Origin: Gorsachius magnificus
Taxonomy: Eukaryota; Chordata; Aves; Pelecaniformes; Ardeidae
DNA: 64,000 nucleotides
Reading direction: 5' to 3'
Assembly (NCBI GenBank): GCA_034008185.1
Contig: CM067084.1
Location: 19,992,885 to 20,056,884 of the forward strand
Below the pieces are notes generated by a model. The model was not told the DNA's origin. It saw only the letters and a program-made list of their open reading frames with translations, and did no database searches. Made by a program: the position numbers and the translations under genes. Below are positions 12,101 to 27,295 of the stretch, one piece after another (positions within the stretch are counted from its first letter, which is position 1; the number at the start of each line of letters is the position of its first letter).

Positions 12101-15089
12101 CTCTTAAAAATGTTCTTTATCTTCAGTACAACACAAGAAACAGCCCATGTTCTGAAAATATTGATTGCATTTGGGTACTATTGCCATTAAGCAGTTGTTT
12201 ATATACAAAGCCCAGAGCAGAATACCTCTAACAAAAAACCAAAATAAGCATTATAAGGATCTTTTCTGGCAAGCTCTTCATATTTTCCTGCACTGATACT
12301 TTGCTGTAGGTAGCCCCCCCTAAAACTATTCAGAGGTTTAAGCTAATGCAGGGTGACCTGCTGGTCTCGGGGACAGAGTGAGACAGAACAAGTACCCAGG
12401 AACTTCATTTTGTTTCCCTTACAAAACACACAATGACTGCCACTTACTGTACATCTCGGAGCTCTCCTATGGGCGTTTAATGCATTGAACATATTTATCC
12501 TTTGTTTGAAGGATTATTGACTTCTGCAGAGGGACAGAGGTGGTGGAATGTAAATGGGTATCTGGTGAACGGAGAAAAGCTCTCAGGGCCCACTCTTTTC
12601 AAAGGAAAAGTACGAAATGCATTACTGACACACACCCATTCTTATTTAACGTAACTACTCTTACAGTTAAATAACAACCTACTGTTGTAGGACCAGTACT
12701 GTTCGTATTTGCTTTTTTCTTTTGACAGCATGTGTGTCACAGATTCAATGCAGCACTTTATATTCACAAGTGCCTTCTTCAGGAAATCTGGCACGAACAA
12801 TATTCCTTCCGCAAACACAAATGTCAATTTATTGGCAACAGCTCAAATGATGTTAAAGAAAAGGAAAAAATTGTATTGAACAGGTATTTACAGTGACTGT
12901 GAAACAAGAATACAAAAGAAAAAAAATGCAGAATGCATTTGAACTAGATCACACTAAACTGAACTAAATCATGCTAAACACTTTCAGGGTTTTGAAATTC
13001 TGAATCAAACCATTATAACGTATTTACAATGAACAGCAACAAATATGCAAGATCAGAATATTTTTATTTAAAACCTTACTCAGACGTCTGTCTCAGTCAG
13101 AAAATACCTGGTAAAAGTGTAACTACTTCTTTGGGCAACGAAGGATAATTTAGTCATTTTAAAATATGGAATCTGTGGTGGCTTTAAAGTTAGAGCAGTT
13201 CTGCTCCAGGGATCATACCAAAAAAAGACCATTCTACAACTGTTTTGACTGTGGATGTATGTTTAAGTACCAACAACTGTCTGACAACCTCAACCACATG
13301 AGGAAATAGGGTCTGCTAAAATTTTTCTCGAACAGTGCAATGGAAGCGAAACCGTGCAGAATGGAGTACGCAGGATTTTCAGGTCTTCCTCCTCTTTTTT
13401 CATTAAGCATGATCAGTTTGTTTTGTTTCATAAGGCACCTACAATTTAGATCAGATCCCATTCTGCGTCACTTTGAATTACTGTGAAAAGCAGAATCTCT
13501 ATTCCAGTATATGATGTCTGCACATTTACAAGGACATACCATATCACTCTTGGTAGCACCCTGGTGTTGCACCAAGCGCTCGCATTTAGAGCCCTAAGAG
13601 AGCTTGCACAGCCCACGCCCACACACAGACTAACAGCTTCCCCAAAACACCAAATAAAATTGGGAAGGGAATTCACATTGTGGAGGTCTACGTGATGAAA
13701 ACGGACAACTAGGGACAGGCACTCAATGACAAATGCAGTTTAGGCTGAAGGAAGGATGGTTCTGAGGCATTTCAATGGACTTCAGAAGTATCTCCAGGGT
13801 AGGAGTGTAGAAAACTGAACTCGACCACTGAACTTCAGTTCCCCATTATTTAATAGCATTAGGCGTGGAGGACAAAAAAATTAATAAAGCCTAGCTTTGC
13901 AGAGATATCTGCCTTGGGAATAACTGATTTTTCACCCTAACATAATGCATGTCCCAGTGGATGGTTTTGCCACAGTTAGATATTTCTAAATACCTCCTCT
14001 TGTGGCTGTTTGGGTGTTTAATACGATGAGAACTACTGCTGGACTGGCAACTAAATGGGCTGCTTTCAGGATTTTTGGGGACCTATAAGGTTAAATTTTG
14101 AACACTCTGGCCTGTTACAAGTAACTGTGGGAGAGGAAGGAACAGAGAACCTGGTCACAAACTTTGCTTCCACAGGAAATCAGACAAAAGATTTATGCCT
14201 AAGGATGTAAAAGCAAATAAAGTTCAAGAACAATTTATGCGGGCACATATGTTTACAGGAAACGTCAGTGCAAACATTTTCAAGCAAGATGTTTTAAATC
14301 CTGCATGACATTTTCAAGTGAGGGGAGGCTCACGTGTACCTTGTGTACAGAGTCAGTTGGGGTTTCTTCTACAGCAGCCTAACAAGCGGACATGGGGGAT
14401 GCTGAAGAGCAATTGCACGAGCAGGGGTAAAACTGATGGCACCTGCAGCCAGCTCTTCTCTTCAGCTTTAAAGCACCGCTCAGGATTGAAAGCCACTACA
14501 GACAAGTAAAAAAAGTCTAGCCCAAAGGTAAAAACGTCTATCCTGGGCACATTTTAAATGCTTAAAGCAAAGACCTATGATATGTATGCATTTCAAGTGT
14601 TGAAGCCTCCATCAGTAGGGCATTCTTACAGCATGTGTTGCTTTTGTTTGTCTTCTACACGATCATGGAATATTTCATTTCATGGTTACCACACAGTAGC
14701 CAATCTAAGCTTGGTTAAGTTTTTCAAAACATTCATGAGGGGACGTCTCAGTTTTGAACTGCAGCTGTCTAACCTGAACTACTGCAGTTTACTACGGGAC
14801 TACAGCACTGAATTTTACTGATTGCCTTTTGGAAGTTCAGTGCAAAGCGAATTGATTCTAGAAGAAAGAAAAATTAAATTAAGGGCTATCCAAGTAGGTT
14901 TTATTTCTTAAAGATGGGATATGAAAATTGATAGATATAGGAATGATCTTAGAATTCCCCTCCTTCCAAGTGGGCGAAAAACCAAACATGCTGATAAAAC
15001 TTACTGGTTACACAGTGCAGAGAAACACTCTTGGTACCAGCAGTGAGCAGGACACTCTTCTGCGAGAGTAGGATGACTCCTGCTTGCAG

Positions 15090-15700
15090 TAAGAGAAGTA
15101 ACATGGGAAGATGCGAGATCATGCACTTGGAGGCAAAACCCAGTGATCTAGGAACTTAACTGTCAGAATCAACTGTGAAAAGAGTTTCAGTGTATTCGTT
15201 AATCAGAAGGTGACTGAACTCTCAAGGTGATGCAGCAGGAGAACCCAATGAGATCACAGCGTGCACCATCCAGAAATACAGAAGTTCTGGGCTCATCTCC
15301 ATGGCCCCAGCAGAGACCTTATTTGGAGTTGTAGCACACATTCCCAGCTATATGTTTGCAATAAAGATGGATTTAAAGCCATACACATACACCGATTCGG
15401 AGTAGAACTATCACGATTATCAGGAGAAGAAAAATCTAGTATTTGAGAAAGCACAAGAGGAGCGTGACTAATTCCACCCAAGCTGAGAGAGGGTATGATC
15501 ACTACTATCTAGAAATAGGAAGGAGGAAAAAGAAGTATTTCCAGTAAAAGGCAATGCAGGTGCAAAGCCTAATGAGCGGGAAGTTGCAAGAAGGTTGCTA
15601 TGTAATGAACCACAGAGATTCTCAAAACCAGGCTCAACAGAAGCTACGGTAGAGAAGGCTTTCAAACTGAAGCCAGACAAAGTTATTCATGTGCCGTGCA
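15090..15700 (+). mobile_element. Probable ancient CR1/L3-type LINE relic
   Basis: The plus strand resembles the 3' end of CR1/L3-type LINE reverse-transcriptase sequence at word level. Near 15112 it reads GCGAGATCATGCACTTGG, a typical phrase. It is followed by a diverged version of the 'group of ... shared/first, pooled ... exact onset of the response' region, including GAGACCTTATTTGGAGTTGTAGCACACATTCCCAGCTAT, here cited only as its position, about 15312-15350. Near 15590 GAAGGTTGCTATGTAATGAACC sits where the C-terminal 'RRR/KFF' segment is expected. All frames are broken. The match is by general family phrasing and not by alignment, so the boundaries are approximate and the call is tentative. 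Confidence 0.4.
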
Positions 15701-16210
15701 ACTGTGTGTAATGGCAGTGATCCAGAAAATCCCTTCCAGATCCATGTCACTCCTCCACGCAGAAAAATCTGAAGCCAGCCTGGTTTTTTTACATACTTAT
15801 CATTCAGAAGCAGACTAACCAAAGAATGAAAAAAGACAGAAATCAACATGATTAACATTGTAACATTTTAGATTCTCTTACTAGTAACTTCTGAGTAAAG
15901 ACTTAAGTATTCGGCATACTTCCAAGGAAAATATTTTTAAAAGATATGAATGCATAGCGAGCTGCTGTGCATAGATGCAAAAACTGGACATTTCCATTTG
16001 TACGGTGAGTCTTACCTCTATAAAATACAAAATCAAGTGAAAGAAATTTGATGAAAATTTAAATAGAGACATGACAATTCACAAGCAATTAAATGGATTT
16101 TTTTTTTTTTTAATGTTTGATGGCTAAAGCCATGTCAATGCCACCTGTGGAGTTTTAACTAAAAGATTATCTTTGCTTTATAGTATCAAGGAATAGTTCA
16201 TGAGAAAAGT

Positions 16211-16230
16211 GTTTGTTTGTTTGTTTGTTT
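16211..16230. repeat. (GTTT)5 microsatellite
   Basis: Five perfect GTTT units in intronic DNA. Confidence 0.95.
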
Positions 16231-19200
16231 TCCCCTAATGCAATGACTTTGCTTTTCAGTAACTTAAGCAATAGGAGAGGAACATGTATAATTTCTTCTG
16301 CTAACATGTAGCTCCAAATAAGAAATCACGCACTGTAACTACTGTTTTTCATGTGCATGCTCTACAATGGAAGTTTTCTCTATTTTCCTTGTGTGACAAT
16401 GAAAGATGCACACTTCTACTTCACCTCAAGCAAAAAACTTGAAGAAATGCAATATTGCAGGATGCATATTCTCAACACACAAGAGGCTATCAAAGCACTC
16501 GCTCAACCTTGTTTAAGGATATTCTGATTGTAGTATTCTTTGATATAAAGCAAAAATGTGTATTACTATAATCAAAGTTTTGAGATTCTTAATTGCGTAA
16601 TAGTGAGCATTTCAAAGTAATGATATAAAATTTTAAAAAATGGCTGCTAAAAAGAAAAGGCAAATAATTTTGCTTAAAAAGGAGGATGGAATTTTTAAAA
16701 TAATGTGATTTTTGAAAGAAAAGTTACGGATAATACTTCTGAGATTGATGTACAGAGAACAAAAAGGTTTCATATTTGCATTATAAAGCAACACATGTAA
16801 TGTCTTGCTGTTTTTCTGGATACCAAAAATAGCACAGCAACAAGACAACTCAAAATATTTTTAAATGACAAGCATTTCCCTTTATACATGACTAATGTTG
16901 CAAAATCTTAAAATAGTATGATTTTACCTTAGCTGTGATTTATTAATGCTATACTAACATGCTTACTAGTTAAACAGCTTTATTACGTTTTTTGTGAGTT
17001 TTGAAAGTGCAGCTGTACTCATGCCAGAGCAATTTAACAGCAGTGAATGTTGCTATAGCATCCCCAGCTTTGCTTGCGACATTATTTTATTTACATTTTC
17101 CCTCATACGGTAGACAAAGAAAATTAATGAAAATTTTTCACACTGACACAAACTCTTAGAGTTTCTATTCTGTCAGAAAAAGATTCTGACTTCTTTGAAT
17201 TACTACAAATATTTACTGGTTTGGGCAAAATACCTACTTTGTGTGTGCTCTGTGTGATCATAGGAAGGGAAAAAGTAACGGACCATTTTTCTTCTTTTCG
17301 TCAAAAAGTCTTCAGTTAAGTGCAAAGATGTTCCCTAAATTCTGGAGTACTGTGAAGCAACAACTTTGCAGAGCCACTTAAAATTATTTACACAAATCAA
17401 CACAGAACCACCTTTTACATTAACAATATTTCCTTTGAATTTTGAAACAACCTGCAGACCTTGTCTTTGTAGATTAAGTGCCAGTTATTCAAAACTGTAA
17501 TATCAAATGCTAAGTTCAATTACCTCCCCCCTTTTTTTTTTAAATCACCCAACTTTTCCAAATGTCCACAGCAACATATTCACAAGGTAGTGGTTTCCCA
17601 ACTTCCTCCAACAACAAAACAAACCTGCTGCTAAAACCAAGGCTGCTTTAGAGCAAGGAGACATGGTCAATGGAATTGAAGCACCATGTTATTCTGCTTA
17701 AAATGCTGACATTCAGGTGTGACTTCCAGAAATGTCTGTGCAGGTGTGCACACAGAGTTTAAGTCATCCCTTATACTCCCGCCTTAGGTCAACAGCATAC
17801 TAAAAAAAACCCAACACGATTAATGTAGCAACTTACATATTCTACTGACACCATATTTCAATGGCGCCTATTTAGGAGGAGATTTTAAATCAGAGATTGC
17901 CAAGCTGCAGAAAAAATAAGCAGCACAGAAATCAGCTGGAAATAGTAGGAGCAACAACTGAAGCCCATGCTCCAAATGCAATTAGTGGAGTTCATCTTTT
18001 TTTTTCTCCCACCTACCAGAAGATAAGCTATAGAGACCCAGTATGTGTGCATGTACATCACCTACTGCATGAGGTCACCTTGCAATAACCAGAATATTGG
18101 GGAGTCAAATCTTAACCGCTCATTTATGAAGCGCTAGAATAGTCGTTGCTGTAACACCCCATGGTGCAAGAGGTTAAGAAGGTTACTTTCTTTCGTAAAA
18201 GTGGTAGACATCTTAGGCATTTACTGCATTAAACATGTTATCTCTGCATGCTTAACTGAATAAAACCCCAGCTGGAACACTGAACCTCCACTTAAAAAAA
18301 AAAAATCATATTACTCAGGAATTCCTAAATTTAGTTTTCCCTGGGTACCATCACCACAGAAAGAACAGTAATGTACAATACTAATGGAAGCAGCAGGTGT
18401 AGGAGTGACATTTAACTGTCTAAACAACCTCTTCCTTCAACAGGAAAGAGGTAGATAACTAGATTTGCTGTATACTGCTGCTGACATGCACACCACTGTG
18501 AAACTATGCTTTTGTATCCATTTATTTAGGAATAGCAGCTGTATTCAGGGACCTTGGAAACTCTCTGCTAAACAGAAATATCTGAAATCTTTTGCTCTGA
18601 AGTACAAGAAATTTCTCATCTCCCCACAAAACTAAAAAAAAAAAAAACAAAAAAAAAACAAAACCCCAAAAATTAGCAATTAAAAGTACCTCCTGTTTTG
18701 AAAATGACCGAGACTGAAGAGGAGAGGAATTCCTTGAGTCAGACAACAGAAAATGTCTGCAGAAGTCATAGACCAGCAGGCAAGGCAAGGTACGCCTAGC
18801 ATACAGGCTTCTGCAGTTAGTAACAGAAATTAATAATCATTTTCATTTTAGTTGGCTTTTAATTCTGCTCCTACAGCTGTGAACAGCTTCATTTGTAAAA
18901 GAATTGGTATAAATCTTCCCTGTTGCCTTAAAAAAAAATTCAGTGGACCACTATTTCCAGACACAGAGTTAATTATTTAAGTAGGACCCTATACAAAGGC
19001 TCTGAAATCCATAAAAATCCATGCATTTTCCTTTTCCTCATGGTTCTTTAAAAGTGAGGGCGACAGAAAAGAAGATCCTCCTATATCATTTATGGATATT
19101 TCAAACAAAAGCCCTCAGTAGTCAGCTTCTTATTCAAAGTCCAAAAAACCTAGCTAAAAATCCACTGCAGATGTGGGTCAAAACCGAAAAGGCAAGCGTG

Positions 19201-21456
19201 CCAGGGAGACGCATCCAAGTCTGACATCTGGCTCTTTCCTGAGCAATCTAGAAGAGTAAAGAGCTACTGCCTGCCAAGTATTTGGAAGATTTTTTTTTTT
19301 CCCCTAGCTCATTATCAGGAATACATTAAGATTTAGAGGTCAAGCTGTACCCTGATCAATGAAGCAGCAGAGGGTACAATGCAAGTTCTGAAGTACCTTT
19401 AGCTGCTTACGTATAAGAAAAAAAAAACCAACAAATCAAGAGCACAAAAAAATGTAGTTGGGTTAAAATGAGAACAGGGCTGATGGTTCAACAAACCTAG
19501 GATAGAGCTAGCTAAGAAAGAATTCCCACAATTCAGCTTAGATTTCCCAAAGTCTAGAATGATTATTTTTTTTTTAAATCAAAACCAAACACATCCAGTT
19601 TTCAGGTACAATGTCCTTCATCACCCCATTTTCAAGCCATTGATCCCGCTACCAATATTAAATTTATGGTCCAGTTCTGTAACCACATTCTGTTTTTCAG
19701 GCATTCCCATGCCTTTTCAAATCATCCCACGTTAGACCTGCCTGACACTCACGTAGCTCCTACAGCACTCGGTAGGCTGGCAGGTGGGCAGCGGCAGATA
19801 GGCATTTAGGAAACGGTGTTATGGATGGAGTCCTAACAGCACAATCCGGCTCCCATTCTCCTGGCTCTGCAGGAATATCAGCAGCACAGAACAGTAAAAG
19901 CCTATTTTTAACTATAAAGCAAGCCAACATAACTAAATACACAAAGGGAGCAGGCCTACAAAATAGCACAACGTCATTTTTATGAAATCATTCTTCAGAG
20001 GAGGGGAAAAAAATAAAAAAAAAAGCTTTAATCCATTTTTCTTACTTGCAAAGTCACAGTTTGGAGTCAGGCTATAAAACTAATAAATCCTACCCAGTCG
20101 GTGTGTCCAAATGACCCAGCACACAGTGCCTATGCTTGTAAGCAAGCAAGCTGAAAGGCTGCAGTCAGATAAAATGAGGGAATATCTACAGACCGGGTGA
20201 AAGAAATCACAGTTTGAGGAATTTGGACCACTGGGTTATTGTCCGGGTTGACAGCGTGGCTCCTGGCTGTCCATATACCTCTGAAGATCAGGCAGCTGCA
20301 GTTAGCAAGAGGACGCATTACTGCTACCAAACATCAGCATTTGCTCACCAGCCAACCCTGGGACAGCTGAAATAAGTTTATCTACAGGTAGAAAATTACA
20401 AGTGCCACATGGAGCTACATTTTACCATCACTGTAGCATTTTTTAGCCTATTAGCAGATACCAAATGCAGCTATAATGTAATACTTTGCACTTCTTTGCA
20501 TCCTAACTCATGAGTCTACTTTTCCTCTATTTTGAAAAGGAATTGGCTCTTGATTCAAGTCAAGAAGCTGGGGCTGAAAGAGAAGGCTGGTGTTAAACCA
20601 GTTTGCTTATTCCCAGTCCAAAGGAAAAGTGCTATCTCCATTACAGGCTGCAAATGCCATGGACGTATGCATATATTTGAGTGCAGAGAGTCGCAACCAT
20701 CTTCACATTCAAGGCAAAATCTTCACATTTTGTCAAGTAGTTGAGAGCTTTCTGTTGTTGTTTACAGTAGTCACTAAACTAGAACTCAGAAGACACTTAA
20801 AAAAAAATCAGAAAGCCCCTCTGAATTAAAGGAAAGGCACTCGCACTCCCATCCACTACCCAGCACAGGGACCACAAAGCACAGGAATATCGAAATTTGT
20901 AGCAGATCAAATTATTTCATGCCTTTTTAAGGTGCTCCAGACAGCCTTGGTAGGAATGGCATATGACAGGAGACATCAACCTGACTGCCTATAACAGTCT
21001 GGGAAGGCCGGAAAAGGAGCCACTCCAAGCTGTGAGATTTAGCAGGCTACTCCCCATTTAGGAAAATCCTCTTTCACTTTTCATCAGGAGGGAACTAAAC
21101 ATGCTGGGATTTCATGCTCCAACATTTGCAATGGAGACCATGGATCACAAAAAGACTGATGCCCTTATTTTTAGCTTTTTGATCAGTTTAAGGTTTAGGC
21201 CACATAGAGAATGTCAGGTTAGCTAAATACCGTGAAGTTGGTTCATCGGTAGCAAGCTTTGCATTTGCAGTGAGAGCAACCCAACAAGGCAGACAAAGCC
21301 TTTTGGCCAAAGGCTGGAGCCACACTCTTGCATTAGTCTAACAACCAAGTCCAGCATCACAAGTGCAAATTACAAACACCACCTACACACAATTTCATCT
21401 TATCTTCCAGTTATTTCACCAAATGCAATTTGTTGTGATCCTTCACCTTTTCCAAT

Positions 21457-21484
<28 letters not shown>
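21457..21484. repeat. Poly(A) tract, A28
   Basis: Uninterrupted A run following TCCAAT. No recognisable retroelement body lies upstream on the plus strand, so I treat it as a simple repeat. Confidence 0.92.
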
Positions 21485-21487
<3 letters not shown>

Positions 21488-24400
21488 AGGCAATAGCTCA
21501 TCTCCACCCTTATGTCTCAGACGTACTAGGGACTAAGTAGCACTGCTTGGGTCAGGTGCTATGTTAACATAAGGCTATTTACCTTCAGCATCGCCCACAT
21601 AAATGCATTGCAATCTGTTGTCCTTCATCTGCCCTTCTAGTATCCCCACACAAACACAGAGTTTAGGAAGGAACGACAAACACCCCTAGAAATTCCAGCT
21701 CCTGGGCATAGGATCAGCTTTCACACGCGACCCACTGAGCCGAGACCCCTTCAGTACTGTTCATTCTTCCTGTGGTTCTCAGCTGAATCATCACCATCTC
21801 AAAATGAACAGCAAAAAAAGACGGGCAAGCTGACAAAATTGGAAGAACCACAAACCACCCCGTCCTGTGATACCGTATGAGTGCCAGTTACATTTCAGTA
21901 ACAGATTGACGGGTTAAGCACGCAGAGGTTAAAGTCCTGAAAAGCCTGCAGGGGTCATCCCACGCTTCTCTTGCACCACAGCTACCAGCCTCTCTCAAAT
22001 ACAATATTGCAAATGAAGTGTGGCACGTACAAGGTTCTTTGGTCAAGGGTAAATCTTTCAGACATTAACATTTCATTTTTCTTAAAATCTTTAATGTTAG
22101 CTATACTTATCATGTAGGGTCTTCACAGTCAGTAGTACTTCTCATCCATTGGCAATAAAGAACACTGGAAACACTGCTTCAGTATTACCCTCACCTGTGT
22201 GAACTCCTGAAATACCCTACTATCAATGTTTTGTTTTCTTTTTTGTTCTACTGGTGTCCCTTCTCTTAATATTTAAATTTAGAGAACGCTAACAAGAATG
22301 CATCAACAATAGCAAGTGAAAAGGATTAATAGTCTGGTTATAGACCTGCTGTTGCAACTAAGATATCAAAATTCAAAATCAGACTTAAATAAAATAACCC
22401 CGAGATCTTGAAAATCTTGTATTTTCAAACATCAAGGATGCTGTGAAGGACTAATTTGTAACAATTTAAAAAGCCTAGAATACAGCAAGGAATAAAAAAT
22501 ATCTAAGATAGTTGAAGAAAAACAAACTTTAAATAAGCTTAAAAAATTATACTTGTTTCTAACATCAACATCGTTCATTATCCCAGAGAGCTGACAGTTT
22601 AAATTTTATCCAATTCTGGTTTAGAAATTAGAAATCATGGTTTCTGATGCTCATATTGTTAAGTTACGTGCAGTTACCTTTCATAATTCATTGATTTTGC
22701 AGGCAACCTGTAAAGCTACCAAATACAGAATTATTTTGCAGATGAGCTTCAGGTCATCTCAGCAGCAGATACTGAACATGAGACGCCTCCCCTCACTTTT
22801 GCACACTGGAGTAATACCAGCAGCAGCCCTCACAACTGCAAAAAAAAGCAACACAACTGACAGCAGCTTCTAATCCTCTTAGAAGCTCCGTATTTCTTTG
22901 CATATCACTATCTGAGATTCCCTGCCTTAGATAATTAAAAGTGAAATTTCCAAAAATCTGATTGGAATATTTTTTACAGGTCCATTTGCTAAACTATTAA
23001 GTTCACGTCACTTGGAAATTGTTTAACTACAAGCATAAGTACCACTGTTTAAAACTCTTGAGCCAATATTCTGCAAGGGAGTGCAAATATTTTGCAGGTG
23101 GAAGAATCCGCTTGAGATTCCAACACACAGGATTTCCTTAGCTGACTGCTTGCTTCTAGTTAAAATGCACTTTGTGCTACCCTACGTGCATATTGCTAAT
23201 TCCCTGATATTTTTAACCTACGCTACTTAGCACAACACAGTCCATTATCTGCTGCTGCTTAGAGGTTCTATTATCCCTATGTCTTTATTAACTTGTAGAA
23301 TCAGGAGCAAATCAGCAGTACCTTAAGGGACTTGGGAGTTTTTGTTTCTTTTGACATTTGGATTTTTGGTTGCCTGGTTTTTTGTTGGTTTGGTTTTTTG
23401 GTTTTTTTTAATTGCTGGGTATCAGCAGCTCTCAATTTCAGCTGGATCTTCAGCATGCCTGAAGATCAGGCAGGAGTGCCTACAACTTGATAACAATAAA
23501 TAGGATTAGTCTGTTGGTCTCAAAATAGCATTTTGGAAGAAGCTGATGTTGCTTTTCAGGTTCACATCTGTATTGCAACTATAAATGACCCAATTCAGCA
23601 TGCGCCATCATAAATACCACTTTGCAAGCACTCCACCACCAGCACTAGAGTTGGCCCCTTCGGAATGTAAACCAGAACCGGAAATATTGATTATGTGAGT
23701 TTCCCAATTCTCATCCTGAGGCCTGAACTTTTCCTAGTTCACAAGCTTGCTAAATAAATGTGAGATCTTCCACACCAAATATCCATGTCCACTTGAAAAA
23801 ATTTCAGCTGCTTCGTAAGAAGGTAGAGAAAGCAGTTTTGTGTGCGCACACAGACACACAATATACATACAGATGGTGGGGTTTTTGGTGTGATTTTCTT
23901 CCCCTGCCCCCACCCCTCCCCTCCCTTTTAAATATGTTGTGTGATCCCCAGGCCTTGAAACAGTAACAGAAAGATGGCAGGACATCTCCTAAGCGCCAAG
24001 GATGCTTTCATTGCCATCTCTACAGGTCACTAATGTATTTGCTGTCATTCCTATGAATTGACCCAAATTGTGCCATTTATAAGCTTTTGTGAAAATCTGC
24101 AGTTAAATGTTGTCCTGCAGAACAAATCTAGCCAGACTCTACCACAGATCTCTGGTAGGATGCCAGGCAAGTCACTTAAAATCAACCTTGCAGGTGATCA
24201 TTGGGCCGTGGGTGCCTGAACTGGGCCAATACATAGAAAATTCAAATAGAATCCATACTATGAACACTCACTTAGGCCTAGCTATGCTGAGGAATAAGCA
24301 TCTTAAGTTCTCAAAATTCTGTCCTTACTTTTTGTCAAAGATTTGCTTCAGCAGAGCTACCTGAAAAAATAAGATAATGCCCCCCCCCCACTACTTTAAT

Positions 24401-26127
24401 GAATCACATGAACACTGTAGTTACAAATACCTTAAAAAAAAAAACCACGGAAGAAAAAAAATTAATATTTCATCTTCCGAGTAGGACTTGAGCAGTACGC
24501 CATAAACACAACCTAGCCATTTGAGCAATGAAGCTAGCCCGAAATATCAAACAGCTGCTCATTAAACCAGAGCTATCCATCTTGAGATGAATCCTGTGGA
24601 AGATATATGGACATGTAATTAAAGACTGTATCACAATGCATCTATGAAGAGGTGAAACACCATTCCTAATCACATGAAAAATCCACAACTCCTTCATCTG
24701 TCTTCAGAGGGGATATTTTTTCAAAATATACAAATTAAAAGGAAAGGAATAATCAGACGGGGCCAAACCAGAAATCTGGTTTCAATAAGTGATAAAAATA
24801 AAGGTGCCTAACAACAACAGAAAAGATCTGTATCAAGTCCCAGTGCAGTGTAATTCATTAAGATGAACAAAATCAGAACCATCAGCACCTACACTAGCTA
24901 ATAGGTTACTACCTAGTTGGGAGTTCTTTTTCATAAACGATACATATATAAAACCTGGATAGATATAAAAAAATATCCAGGTATGATGCCACCTCAGATT
25001 GCTCAGCTTACCAAGCGTAGCCACTGGACACATCATCACCCCTCTCTTTCCCATGTCTCCCGAGTGCCGCATGATGTTCACTAAAAGGACAAATAACTAT
25101 CCCAGGTTACATGTATCGTTTGAGTTATAAAACAATACTGATGATCTCTTCCAGAAAATCATGCTTATATTGTATAGTTCTGGGTTTCTTAGGAAAGCAC
25201 GCCAACCAACCCCCTTACTACACACCAAATTAAAATAACCGTATTTGAACAATTACCACTGGGGATTCTTCCTCAAAATACCACTCATTTCCTTCTCATT
25301 CCTAGGCATGGCACAGGGACACAAATCTTTGTGAAGCAAAATAGGGTAAGGTTTGACTTAGCGCTTTCATTATTCTTCTGTAATTCAAGACAGGTCAAGC
25401 ACATCAAAAGACTGCAGTACGTACATGATCACTAAAGGAGAGTCACTGGGCTGGCAGTGAAACATATCCTTTATTAGCAGGCTCTACTTCAATAATACCC
25501 AAAGTAAAAACGTAACTTATCCTTTCTTGTAGGCTGTGCATAAGTCACTCCCGTGTATCCTGCAATTCATGACTTGTTAATCATTACAGTCGTGAAAGAA
25601 CTATGCATCTCAAAGTCACATTTTTAAAAGCCATTATACCTGTCAACTTTTTCATTTTTTTAAAAATAACTTTAAGTAAAGTTCCTACAAACAAACAGAA
25701 ACAAGGGAAAAAGAAAAATGGGATAGAAAGATAACATTTTAGACAGCCCAAGTCTACCATGGGAACTTTCATATTGCTAGAGCTTCATGGTATTTTTCCA
25801 CATAATAAAGCAGGTATACGATGCAATGTGTGAAACTTTTCAAGGTATGTTTCAACTTCCACAAAATTACCATTTTTGGAAACATCACTCATCCTAACAT
25901 TTAAGATGAGGAAAATTATACCAAAACCACTACAAAGCTAGTTGAGAGCACTGTTAAAATCAGCAAGGATACAGCCAAATGGATCGAACCTACTGAACTA
26001 CATGAAATCTAGTTAAGTACTTTAAATACAAGAACTAAGCAGAACGCCTTTGTCAACAATCCAGCTTTCATTTCTCTGCCATCTTTCGCTCAGAGCATAC
26101 TTTTACTCCCTGTTCAGTAGATGACAA

Positions 26128-26181
26128 CAGTTGTGTATCAAGGAACATGATCTTCAGTTGTGTATCAAGGATCAATACCTT
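26128..26181. repeat. 27-bp imperfect tandem duplication
   Basis: Two adjacent 27-bp units start at 26128 and 26155. The first 17 bases, CAGTTGTGTATCAAGGA, are identical and the last 10 diverge. Confidence 0.9.
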
Positions 26182-27295
26182 CAGATAGGCATCCATAGCA
26201 CTGCTTCAAACTCTTCTAATTTATGAAATATGAGGCACGTAGGACCAGTACACTTGATTGATATTGCCGATTCTATTTTTTGTATTAAGTAATCTAGGAA
26301 ACACAACACACTTCTGCACTTTTCCTCCCTCCATTCTCACCACAATGAACGTAATGGTCAATTTGCAAACCATTTTCACTGAACAGCAGATATAACCCGT
26401 ATCCCTTATTCCCTAACTAAACTAGTGTGAAATTAAGATTTAACAGCATTAACTAAAATTAATTGACAGAATTTTGTGAAACCTTGCACAGGAGACTTTT
26501 GCATTCAATTCCAGATTTTCCCAGCAAACCAGGCTGTGAGACTCTAGGCAGGGATATCACAGAAGTTATTAAGGCTCTCTCCTCAAAATAAGTTCGAGTC
26601 AGATGTCAATAAGAGATTTAGGATTCTGGGTACATACTAGCATGAAAATAACTCATCACGAAAAATGATTAATTCAGTAAGTTTTCCTTTCAGGCACAGC
26701 AAAACAGAGTTTGTATACCCTGAAACTCCAAGCTTGCCTTCACTCTCTACGAAGAATTCACATCTTTCAGTCCCATTTTCAAAGTAAAATAACCTCTACC
26801 TGGAGAACAAGCATGGATAAGTTTCATTGCCAAAGTGGTGCGTTTTGCTGAGCTACATTATGTCCTAACAGTTTCATTTTAAACTTCTACATAAACTCTA
26901 AACTATGGATTTTGTTTATGCAAAATCTGCAATTGTCCTCCTATGTCAAAGTATGATTTCTTTCTCTTACATATATATGTGCACATTTCTTAAGGTAAAC
27001 TAATTTTCTTGTAAAGCAATACCTTGACCTTTTCCCTTTTATTATTCCCACATTTTGGCCAGGAAATTTAACTCTGTGATTTAATTAACTCAAAGTAACA
27101 CAACTAAAATAGGACAGAGCTTGTAACAGAGTCTCTAAAATGCCAGGTTAATTTCTTCCTTTATCTATAAGCAATTATTTTATATTTGTTGGACTTGCTG
27201 TGTTACCAGAATCAATCTAGAACTTTTCATCAACATTCTTTGGAGAATAGAAAGAACGGGGAGAACCAGTACACAGGCAGCTTTCTCATTTTATT

